Assembly: GCA_913055825.1 (NCBI GenBank)
Contig: CAJXKB010000030.1
Location: forward strand, 1 to 35,338
Reading direction: 5' to 3'
Length of the DNA stretch: 35,338 nucleotides
Source: an uncultured Bacteroidota bacterium
GTDB lineage: Bacteria > Bacteroidota > Bacteroidia > Bacteroidales > F082
Shown here in pieces: positions 9,501 through 14,664 of this stretch. Positions within the stretch are counted from its first letter, which is position 1; every line of letters starts with the position of its first letter. A model generated the notes under the pieces. It was not told the DNA's origin, made no database searches, and worked only from the letters and a program-made list of their open reading frames with translations. The translations under genes were made by a program, and so were the position numbers.

Positions 9501-9739
9501 CCGGCACCTCCAAAATAAAAAGTCCCGGGTTGCTGCGCACTGCCGGCTACAGCCACCGAGCGTCCGCCGCGAAATGGGCCGATGTTCCTGTAGCGTAATG
9601 CCTGAAACATGTTTTTGGGATAGGCTTTTTGGTTGGCCAACTCTTTTTTGACGTGTTTGCGTTGCCCGAAAACAACACCTGAGACCAGCATAATGACGGC
9701 CATTAGCACGGCTTTTGACAATAGGTTTTGATTTTTCAT
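6527..9739 (-). CDS. secreted Asp-box (BNR/VPS10-type) beta-propeller protein
   Basis: 1070 residues. A signal peptide (cut near Q26) is followed by a long beta-propeller region with about ten Asp-box motifs (S/T-x-D-x-G-x-x-W), for example SVDGGKTWKA, STDGGTTWEK, STDGGTTWKN, SDDGGKTWTR, SFDGGKSWSS, STDQGASWTR and TTDGGKSWQN. This is typical of the WD40/YVTN/BNR-repeat 'glycosyl hydrolase' family of Bacteroidota. A beta-sandwich-like part follows (about 800-920), then a helical, probably coiled-coil C-terminal region (about 930-1060). No T9SS sorting tail is seen, so it is probably periplasmic. Asp-boxes fold as propeller blades and occur in sialidases, sortilin and photosynthesis assembly factors, so the catalytic label often attached to this family is not supported by any residue I can point to. 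Confidence 0.85.
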   Translation of the reverse strand: MKNQNLLSKAVLMAVIMLVSGVVFGQRKHVKKELANQKAYPKNMFQALRYRNIGPFRGGRSVAVAGSAQQPGTFYFGGAGGGVWKTVNGGISWINISDSIFKTGNVGALCVAPSDPNVIYAGMGESFIRGNMATGDGLYKSVDGGKTWKAIGLNNTHVISNIVVDPTNPNRIFVAAMGHVFADNPERGIYRSTDGGTTWEKVLYVNEKTGASDIVMDPNNPRILFAGMWEAYRKPWIFSSGGPGSGLYQSTDGGTTWKNISHHPGLPKGTLGKISISISAANSDRVYAFVEAKNGGVFRSDDGGKTWTRRYHQSQLTQRAWYFGMLYADPKNENVVYAPQVSGLFKSVDGGNTFHALRTPHGDNHVLWINPENPKTMIVGNDGGAGISFDGGKSWSSENNQPTAQFYHVSVDNQFPYHVYGAQQDNSTVEIMSRTNGFGITEKDWWPAAGGESGFVIPDLQHPGTTYGGGYDGALTQYNRLNGQRRSIAVWPDNPMGHGAKNLRDRFQWTYPILLSTHSDHALYVASQYVYKSTDQGASWTRISPDLTRNDSSKQIASGGPITKDNTAVEYYNTIFSLTESPLEEGVIWAGSDDGLVHLTTDGGKSWQNVTPKQMPQWTTISNIEASHFYAGTAFVAARKYRQDDFKPYIFKTTDYGKHWESISNNLPADESVFVIRQDTKDANLLFVGTLRGVYVSFNGGRYWQSFQLNLPHVPVRDIAIQNRENDLVLATHGRAFWIFDHLKVLRQFSDKLPDRNAFLFQPEPAYLMHGYSFHRPGVAVGENPANGLEIFYYLKNKISDNQQISLFFKTMKGDTIAVFSNKKDSRGRPVKTSKKFYPDNNRHRGDVLTGKAGMNSFVWNLRYPNATAVPGAVLWGGNMAGPQVVPGKYQALLKIGNQLYTQEFTVKKDPRIKASQKDLEAQFALLMKIYKKLDATDRAINQIRKVKSQIQNRMKPLKTNPKADTLNKMANKIEKDLTDIENKLMQTRSHAGEDPLNYPIRLNNKLTALASTVRSSYNRPNKQDYEVFKMLSGQVDRQMEQLKPLLHKRLNAFNQMFKSLEIPAVTLEK

Positions 9740-9811
9740 GATTTGTGTTTTGGTTGATTATACATTGAGGTTAATTGGTAAATCTGTTGATTGATTTTCA
9801 CAATTACTTTT

Positions 9812-9819
9812 CAAATCTA
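9812..9819 (-). promoter_or_regulatory. possible -7 box for the Asp-box protein
   Basis: TAGATTTG on the minus strand fits TAnnTTTG and would start transcription near 9807, about 70 bases before the ATG at 9739. No TTG is found at -33. Confidence 0.35.
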
Positions 9820-9860
9820 CATTATTTTTTGAATCTGATATTTTTCCGGGCAGAAAATCT

Positions 9861-9891
9861 TTGGCTGATCCAAAAAGCCTGCGTATTTTTG
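9861..9891 (+). promoter_or_regulatory. promoter of the HD-domain gene
   Basis: TTG (9861-9863), 20 bases, TATTTTTG (9884-9891): a full match to the Bacteroidota promoter pattern. The predicted start near 9898 precedes the ATG at 9936 and speaks against a longer N terminus. Confidence 0.6.
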
Positions 9892-9935
9892 TTTGAGATA
9901 AATTAAGTTTGAAATCAAATATTAAAGGTATAGAT

Positions 9936-10496
9936 ATGACACGGGAAATAATTGAACTTTGGCCGGAGCTGAAATGGATTAATGACACAACGCTGCGCGA
10001 ACAAACTGCCAAAACATGGGAGCTGGCACTTGAGCGTAGTGTCTTGAGTGTGGATGATTTAAACAGGATTCCTTTCACCTTGCTGGTCGGCCCCGATTTA
10101 AAAGTAACTTTTATGGAACACAAACGTTCGGTTGTTCATATTGCCCGTGATGCAGGACAAAAGATCAATGAGATGTATCATGGGGAGCTGTCCGTTGATA
10201 TGGATGTGCTTGTTGCCGGTGCCATTTTATGCGATGTGGGGAAACTGCTTGAGTATGTGTTGGATGAAAATGGAGATGCGGTTCAGGGGGCTTATGGAAA
10301 ATTTTTGCGACATCCGTTTTCGGGAGTAAGCCTGGCCGAAGAAGCCGGTGTGCCGGCAGAAGTTTGTCATATTATTGCAACACACGCCGGTGAAGGCGAT
10401 ATGGTAAAGCGGACTACCGAGGCCACTTTGGTTCACCATGCTGATTTTATGACGTTTTTACCATTTAAAGAACGGCTGAAATTAAAACATTTGTAG
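9936..10496 (+). CDS. HD-domain phosphohydrolase-like protein with Cys in the HD motif
   Basis: I chose ATG 9936 (186 residues) over an in-frame TTG at 9909. The HD-fold layout is visible: H68 (KRSVVHIARDAG), the metal motif at C99-D100 (GAILCDVGKLLEY), H126 (FLRHPFSG), H150 (IIATHAGEGD) and H167-H168-A-D170. HD proteins are metal-dependent phosphohydrolases acting on nucleotides or signalling phosphodiesters. Here the first residue of the His-Asp doublet is Cys, which changes a metal ligand, so activity may be altered. The full-length domain makes decay unlikely. It is a single gene with its own promoter, and the GC-rich repeat follows it. The substrate is unknown. Confidence 0.8.
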   Translation: MTREIIELWPELKWINDTTLREQTAKTWELALERSVLSVDDLNRIPFTLLVGPDLKVTFMEHKRSVVHIARDAGQKINEMYHGELSVDMDVLVAGAILCDVGKLLEYVLDENGDAVQGAYGKFLRHPFSGVSLAEEAGVPAEVCHIIATHAGEGDMVKRTTEATLVHHADFMTFLPFKERLKLKHL

Positions 10497-10512
10497 TATA
10501 TTAGCCTGAAAA

Positions 10513-10658
10513 GCGGCAGCAATTGAAGTGGCAGCGCCCGGTAACAAAAACGGATGTGGAGCAGGCGGGCAGGGGCGACCGGAGGAAGCCCCCTGAAAGC
10601 CGTTGCATAACACCGTTTTTGTTGCCGGGACTAAAACGGAAAGTGCGCCCGGCCGCCC
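10513..10658 (-). repeat. GC-rich structured repeat, copy A
   Basis: A GC-rich island between the HD and lactonase genes. It is the reverse-complement relative of 17951-18099; shared blocks on the plus strand are GCGGCAG, GCAGCGCC, GGAAGC, TGCCGGGACTAAA and CGGCCGCCC. It folds as nested stems. The outer arms are 10537-10553 and 10613-10629 (CCCGGTAACAAAAACGG against CCGTTTTTGTTGCCGGG, 16 of 17 pairs). The inner stem is CAGGGG (10570-10575) with CCCCTG (10590-10595), and it encloses the loop CGACCGGAGGAAGC that copy B nearly shares. It ends just before the lactonase -7 box. No protein is credible here. This is a dispersed repeat family of unknown function. Confidence 0.75.
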
Positions 10659-10664
10659 AAATTG

Positions 10665-10672
10665 TATTTTTG
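10665..10672 (+). promoter_or_regulatory. -7 box of the lactonase-family gene
   Basis: TATTTTTG fits TAnnTTTG and lies 14 bases before the first ATG. The -33 position falls inside the GC-rich repeat and holds no TTG. Confidence 0.45.
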
Positions 10673-10685
10673 TTTTTAAACAACC

Positions 10686-11840
10686 ATGACCATGTATAAT
10701 AAAATCCGGAAAACATCATTTTTTGCAATATCCATGTTGGGTTTATTTTTTGCTTCTTTACTTGTCAGTTGCCATCCGGCAAACGGCAGGAAAAAGGAGA
10801 AAGTGGACGAAAGTTACTTTTATGTGGGTACCTATACCGGAAATGGAAGCAATGGGATTTATTTGTATAAACAACGGGGAGATAGCCTGATACGGGTTGG
10901 GCTGGCTGCTAAAACAGTCAATCCGAGTTTTTTGGCCAGGAGTGATGACGGTCGTTTTTTACTGGCTGTGAATGAAACCCACGATCAGGGATCCGGAAGT
11001 GTTGAATCGTATGCGATACGTAATCACAGGCTGAAATTTCTCAATCGTCGTCCTTCGCATGGGGATGACCCTTGTTTTGTTTCTGCAAATGCTCAAGGCT
11101 ATGTGTTGGTGTCAAATTATAACGGTGGAAATGTGGGGTTGTTCAAGCTGAATAATGACGGGTATCTTTCCAAATTACTGGATATGCATCAGGACACGGG
11201 AACCGGCATGACAGCGAGGCAACAGCACCCACATGCGCATCAGTCGGTTTTTGAACCGGGGACGGATCGTGTTGTTACTGTTGACCTTGGTGCCGATGCT
11301 TTGTTTTTCTTTAAGCTGGATACTTTACAAAAGAAGCTGGTTGCTACTTTTCCTTTTGCGTTGAAAATGAGTCCGGGTGACGGGCCGCGGCATCTGGCTT
11401 TTCACCCCAACAAGAAATGGCTTTATGTGGTGAGCGAATTGAGTAGCACAGTGACGCAGTGGATTAAAAATGCTGATGGCAGCTACGCTAAGGGGGAGGT
11501 TGTGAGCACGCTTCCCCGGAACTATCACAAGACAAGTTATTGTGCCGAAATCAGCATCTCTCCCGATGGACGGTTTTTGTATGTTTCAAACCGCGGGCAC
11601 AATAGTATTGTGGTTTTTCAAATTAACCGGCAGACCGGTGCGCTTAACCGTATTGCCTTTCAAAATGTTCATGGGAACTGGCCACGGTTTTTTACGTTTT
11701 CCCCGGATGGAAACTATCTTGTGGTGGCCAACAAAAAAACAAATAATCTGGTACTATTTAAAAGAAATAAACAAACGGGACAGCTGTTTTATGTTTCTGA
11801 AATTAGTGCTCCCAATCCGGTTTGTATTTTGTTTCTTTAA
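10686..11840 (+). CDS. lactonase-family (6-phosphogluconolactonase-type) beta-propeller lipoprotein
   Basis: 384 residues. It has a lipoprotein signal with a lipobox ending LLVSC (Cys 29), so it is an anchored envelope protein. The remainder is a seven-bladed propeller of the PF10282 lactonase type: YFYVGTYTGNGSNGIYLY, NPSFLARSDDGRFLLAVNE, DGPRHLAFHPNKKWLYVV, EISISPDGRFLYVSNRGHNSI and RFFTFSPDGNYLVVANK. Family members such as E. coli Pgl hydrolyse 6-phosphogluconolactone, but exported Bacteroidota members probably act on other lactones or sugars. ATGs at 10686 and 10692 are both possible starts. It converges with the zinc-ribbon gene, and their stops overlap by four bases. A pentose-phosphate role is unlikely because the protein is exported. 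Confidence 0.85.
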   Translation: MTMYNKIRKTSFFAISMLGLFFASLLVSCHPANGRKKEKVDESYFYVGTYTGNGSNGIYLYKQRGDSLIRVGLAAKTVNPSFLARSDDGRFLLAVNETHDQGSGSVESYAIRNHRLKFLNRRPSHGDDPCFVSANAQGYVLVSNYNGGNVGLFKLNNDGYLSKLLDMHQDTGTGMTARQQHPHAHQSVFEPGTDRVVTVDLGADALFFFKLDTLQKKLVATFPFALKMSPGDGPRHLAFHPNKKWLYVVSELSSTVTQWIKNADGSYAKGEVVSTLPRNYHKTSYCAEISISPDGRFLYVSNRGHNSIVVFQINRQTGALNRIAFQNVHGNWPRFFTFSPDGNYLVVANKKTNNLVLFKRNKQTGQLFYVSEISAPNPVCILFL

Positions 11841-12190
11841 ATGTTTTTATTCACTACCAAAGCAAAGTAATCATGGTCTAAGGGCAGATAACCCTGCTCA
11901 TAACAGAAGTAATACACCCGGCCTTCCTTGTTTTTAAATACATGTGTAAAGTATTTAAATTCAAAACCTTTGGCAAGCAGTGTTTGCTTTCGGGCCTTGG
12001 CTTTTCCATTGGGGTTGAGCTCTTTTAGGATACGCCGGTTTTTGCGTAAAATACGGTTGATGTTCCGCATATAGGCGGTTTCATCTTTATTTAGCCGGTT
12101 ATTGTATGTGTTGCGACATTGGTCGGAGCAAAATTTCTGATCGGTACGTCCATGTAGTTTTGCTCCGCATTCAAGGCAATAGCGTTCCAT
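11837..12190 (-). CDS. small zinc-ribbon protein (DUF2116-like N terminus)
   Basis: 117 residues. The N terminus holds a compact zinc ribbon, CLECGAKLHGRTDQKFCSDQC: two Cys pairs (C-x2-C and C-x3-C) as in the DUF2116/YacG-like treble-clef proteins. A basic helical part follows (NRILRKNRRILKEL, GKAKARKQTLLAKG), then a C-terminal part with HVFKNKEGRVYYFCYEQGYLPL. Small proteins of this type are common in Bacteroidota and are uncharacterised; the basic charge fits nucleic-acid binding. It starts 47 bases after the stop of the propeller gene at 12238, so co-transcription is possible. No experimental function is known to me. Confidence 0.75.
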   Translation of the reverse strand: MERYCLECGAKLHGRTDQKFCSDQCRNTYNNRLNKDETAYMRNINRILRKNRRILKELNPNGKAKARKQTLLAKGFEFKYFTHVFKNKEGRVYYFCYEQGYLPLDHDYFALVVNKNI

Positions 12191-12237
12191 GATTGAAGAT
12201 TTTTATCAAAGATAGAAAATATTTCAAAAAATATTGG

Positions 12238-13074
12238 TTAGTAACCGATTAGTTTTCTTGCAACGACACGATTATCATAAAAAGTGGGAATCAGAATAAT
12301 ATTTTCATCGGGAATAAATCCCAAATCGGCAGCATTAATTTTTTGTGCTGTGGTATTACTCAAAATCACCGGTGCCTTATTTTTTGAAATAATTTGAATT
12401 TTTCCGGCCCAGTTGGATACAACATATTTGTTGTTGCCCAATGGAATCAGTCCGTCAATAATACCCGCATTGTTGATTAGGATTTTCAAGCTCATTTTTA
12501 GCGGGTCGATAAGCAGCAGGTGATTTTTGACGCCAACGAGAAGGTGTCCGTTTTCCGTTGACAGGCCGTTGGCATTTTGAAGCAGCGTGGTCTTTTTCCA
12601 AAGTTTAAGTTTATTCCCGTCCAATTTAAAAAGTGCGCCCAACTTCGAATCGCTTACATAAACATGTCCCTCATTATCTATTGCTACATCGTTCAGGAAG
12701 CGGGCATCATCTGCTTTAAACGAACGAATAACAATACCTCTTTTGATGTTGATTTCACGCAGGAAGTTAATGTCCGAAACAAAAAGATGATTTCCTTTAA
12801 CGGCCATCCCTTTGGGGGCATTTAGCCCTTTAACCCATTGTAGTTTAATGATATCCCCATTTTTATCCAGTTTGGAAATAAATCCGTTGTGATCTTTTGC
12901 TGATGGTTTACCATTGATATTGGACACATAAATTTCATGGGTTGCACGGTTGTAAAAAACCGATTCGGGCACTTGGAAGATATGTTGGGATGACCACACT
13001 GTTTTTAACGACTGGGCGTAGGCAGGGAAATACAAAATACCCAGTACCAATAGAAATAAGCTGCATTTTTTCAT
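12238..13074 (-). CDS. secreted NHL/SMP-30-like beta-propeller protein
   Basis: 278 residues with a signal peptide ending in AYA-Q (residues 1-20). The body is a six-bladed propeller of the SMP-30/gluconolactonase/NHL type: VPESVFYNRATHEIYVSN, GLNAPKGMAVKGNHLFVSD, FLNDVAIDNEGHVYVSDS, LQNANGLSTENGHLLVG and IDGLIPLGNNKYVVSNWAG. N and D residues at blade openings (FLND, NANG, DGLI) match the metal site of SMP-30-like enzymes, but a catalytic role cannot be shown from the sequence. It is exported, probably to the periplasm. Together with the lactonase-type lipoprotein opposite it and the Asp-box protein, three propeller proteins cluster within 7 kb. No clear promoter was found upstream. Confidence 0.82.
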   Translation of the reverse strand: MKKCSLFLLVLGILYFPAYAQSLKTVWSSQHIFQVPESVFYNRATHEIYVSNINGKPSAKDHNGFISKLDKNGDIIKLQWVKGLNAPKGMAVKGNHLFVSDINFLREINIKRGIVIRSFKADDARFLNDVAIDNEGHVYVSDSKLGALFKLDGNKLKLWKKTTLLQNANGLSTENGHLLVGVKNHLLLIDPLKMSLKILINNAGIIDGLIPLGNNKYVVSNWAGKIQIISKNKAPVILSNTTAQKINAADLGFIPDENIILIPTFYDNRVVARKLIGY

Positions 13075-13283
13075 GTTAGGTTTTTTTGGGAATATACTGC
13101 TAAATTATAAAATTTTTCAGGGCAAGGCAAGTCCATATATTTTATCTGAGGTTACGTAGAGATACCTTTGGCAGGTTTCTACGTAGGAGCTAAGCGCTAA
13201 CTAAAGTTTGAAACTCTTGGAATTACTTGTCATGCAATCAGCTATCGGGTCATCCATTTGCCACCACTGTTAATTAATAACGA

Positions 13284-13292
13284 GTTGGGTGC
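13284..13292 (+). other. possible cassette boundary (attC core-site-like heptamer)
   Basis: GTTGGGT fits the integron core site GTTRRRY. With the next two bases it is the exact reverse complement of GCACCCAAC at 14535-14543, which opens the folded repeat after the ATPase. In integron cassettes the 5' end (TTRRRY) and the attC R'' box are complementary in just this way. A nine-base match can also arise by chance. Confidence 0.4.
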
Positions 13293-13312
13293 AAGCTTGC
13301 GTAGAGAAAAAA

Positions 13313-13381
13313 TTCACAAATATTCACAAGTTTCAGTGAATAAATTCACATAATAGCATAACTATTAGTGAATAGTTTCAC
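13313..13381 (+). promoter_or_regulatory. cluster of TTCAC/GTGAA motifs upstream of the ATPase
   Basis: TTCAC occurs at 13313, 13323, 13345 and 13377 and its complement GTGAA at 13336 and 13368. GTGAAT-AA-ATTCAC (13336-13349) and AACTATT-AGTG-AATAGTT (13360-13377) are inverted repeats. The run ends ten bases before the -7 box, so a bound protein would cover the promoter. It is most simply an operator for a repressor, perhaps the product itself, but no DNA-binding regulator is encoded beside it. Confidence 0.55.
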
Positions 13382-13390
13382 GAAAAGTAT

Positions 13391-13398
13391 TATCTTTG
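13391..13398 (+). promoter_or_regulatory. -7 box of the ATPase gene
   Basis: TATCTTTG fits TAnnTTTG and ends ten bases before the ATG at 13409, so the mRNA leader would be only a few bases long. Confidence 0.5.
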
Positions 13399-13408
13399 CA
13401 AGAAAAAA

Positions 13409-14527
13409 ATGTATTTAAGATATTTAGAAAAAGAAATAAAAAAGAGAATTGGGTCAGGAAAAGCAATTGTTCTAACTGGACCAAGACAGGTTGGTAAAAC
13501 GACTTTAATAGAAACAATTCTTAAAAACAAAGATTATTTATTACTTGATGGTGATGATCCCAGAACAAGAACACTATTAACAGAACCAAATACTGAGGAG
13601 ATTCGCTCAATTCTTGGGAAATATAAATATGTTTTCATTGATGAAGCACAAAGAATAAAAGGTATTGGACTTACAATGAAAATAATTACGGACAGATTTA
13701 AAGATATTCAATTATTTACAAGTGGTTCTTCCTCATTTGATTTGTCAAACCAAATAAATGAACCGTTAACAGGGAGAAAATGGGAGTATCAATTATTTCC
13801 AATTTCGTGGGAAGAATATGAAGAACATCACGGATATTTATTTTCTGAACAACAACTTGAAAACAGATTGTTATATGGACTTTACCCTGATGTTTTAAAC
13901 AATCCTGAAGATGAAATAAGTATTCTTAGGAATTTAGTTAATAGTTATTTATACAAGGACATTCTTTCATTTGTCAATATACAAAAACCTGAAATCCTGG
14001 AAAAATTAGTTCAAGCATTAGCATTGCAAATTGGTAATGAAGTAAATTATTCCGAATTGGCGCAGATGGTAAATGCTGATAAAAATACAGTAAGCAAATA
14101 TATTGACATACTTCAAAAAGGATATATCATATTTAAGTTAGGAAGTTTTAGCCGTAATCTTAGAAACGAAATAAAAAAGAATAAAAAAATCTATTTTTAT
14201 GATAATGGAATTCGCAATATGGTTATAGGTAATTTTAATCCTCTCGACTTAAGGACAGATAAAAGTGCATTATGGGAGAACTTCTTGATTTCGGAAAGAG
14301 TAAAACAAATTGAATATAAACAAAGTCTTGCACATACGTATTTTTGGAGAACCAAACAACAGCAAGAAGTAGATTTTGTAGAAGAAAATAGTGGTAAAAT
14401 TTACGGGTATGAGTTTAAATGGAATAATAGACGAAAAATAAAATTACCTAAGACATTTATTGAAGCATATAACGCTGAAAGTAAAGTTATTGACAGGAAA
14501 AACTTTAGGGAATTTGTGGTAATATAA
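13409..14527 (+). CDS. AAA_14/DUF4143 ATPase with nuclease-like C-terminal domain
   Basis: 372 residues. The N-terminal P-loop domain has Walker A GPRQVGKT (24-31), Walker B YVFIDEAQ (74-81) and a sensor-like TSGSSSF (104-110). The middle carries a winged-helix-like segment, NYSELAQMVNADKNTVSKYIDIL (about 208-230). The C-terminal DUF4143 domain ends with EVDFV (D322) and YGYEFKW (E335, K337), the spacing of a PD-(D/E)XK nuclease-like core. Length and order are normal for this large, poorly understood family, which is often multicopy in Bacteroidota and archaea. The gene is visibly AT-rich, stands alone and opposes its downstream neighbour. It is bracketed by GTTGGGT and an attC-like repeat, so transfer as a cassette is likely. 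Its role is unknown; proposals for the family include defence and DNA repair. Confidence 0.88.
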   Translation: MYLRYLEKEIKKRIGSGKAIVLTGPRQVGKTTLIETILKNKDYLLLDGDDPRTRTLLTEPNTEEIRSILGKYKYVFIDEAQRIKGIGLTMKIITDRFKDIQLFTSGSSSFDLSNQINEPLTGRKWEYQLFPISWEEYEEHHGYLFSEQQLENRLLYGLYPDVLNNPEDEISILRNLVNSYLYKDILSFVNIQKPEILEKLVQALALQIGNEVNYSELAQMVNADKNTVSKYIDILQKGYIIFKLGSFSRNLRNEIKKNKKIYFYDNGIRNMVIGNFNPLDLRTDKSALWENFLISERVKQIEYKQSLAHTYFWRTKQQQEVDFVEENSGKIYGYEFKWNNRRKIKLPKTFIEAYNAESKVIDRKNFREFVVI

Positions 14528-14534
14528 TAAGCCA

Positions 14535-14662
14535 GCACCCAACAAAAAATATGCAGCATTTGGCAGATGGTGCTAAAAATGAAGATATTAGCAATAAACA
14601 ACATTAGTTGTAAGTTGAAAATAAAACGTTTCAAAATGCCAAACGCCGCATATTCAAAACGG
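14535..14662 (+). repeat. attC-like folded repeat, copy 2
   Basis: It begins seven bases after the ATPase stop and aligns with 180-310 read on the minus strand. The arms are 14549-14565 (ATATGCAGCATTTGGCA) and 14637-14653 (TGCCAAACGCCGCATAT): 15 of 17 positions pair, and the two exceptions are A-C here, hence G-T on the other strand. The entry box ACCCAAC (14537-14543) fits RYYYAAC. The matching exit box GTTRRRY is absent: after the 3' arm the sequence runs directly into the end of the metallophosphoesterase gene, whose stop lies at 14665. The repeat therefore looks cut or inserted at a non-standard site. Confidence 0.75.
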
Positions 14663-14664
14663 TA

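Larger units (their letters stand above)
13075..13408. other. 334-base intergenic region with hairpin, cassette-like boundary and repeat operator
   Basis: This stretch has no gene. It holds a hairpin at 13153-13185 (TACGTAGA and TCTACGTA as outer arms, ACCT and AGGT inside), GTTGGGTGC at 13284-13292, a run of six TTCAC/GTGAA motifs at 13313-13381 and the -7 box at 13391. The piece from 13190 to 13283 shows nothing I can name. Confidence 0.6.

Noticed and set aside
10501-10728. 75-codon minus-strand open frame
   Set aside because: It covers the GC-rich repeat copy A and the lactonase promoter, and resembles the spurious frame from copy B; no start context or family.
13313-13381. CRISPR-like array or replication iterons
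   Set aside because: Motifs are only five bases long, in both orientations and irregularly spaced; no spacers, no cas genes and no replication protein.
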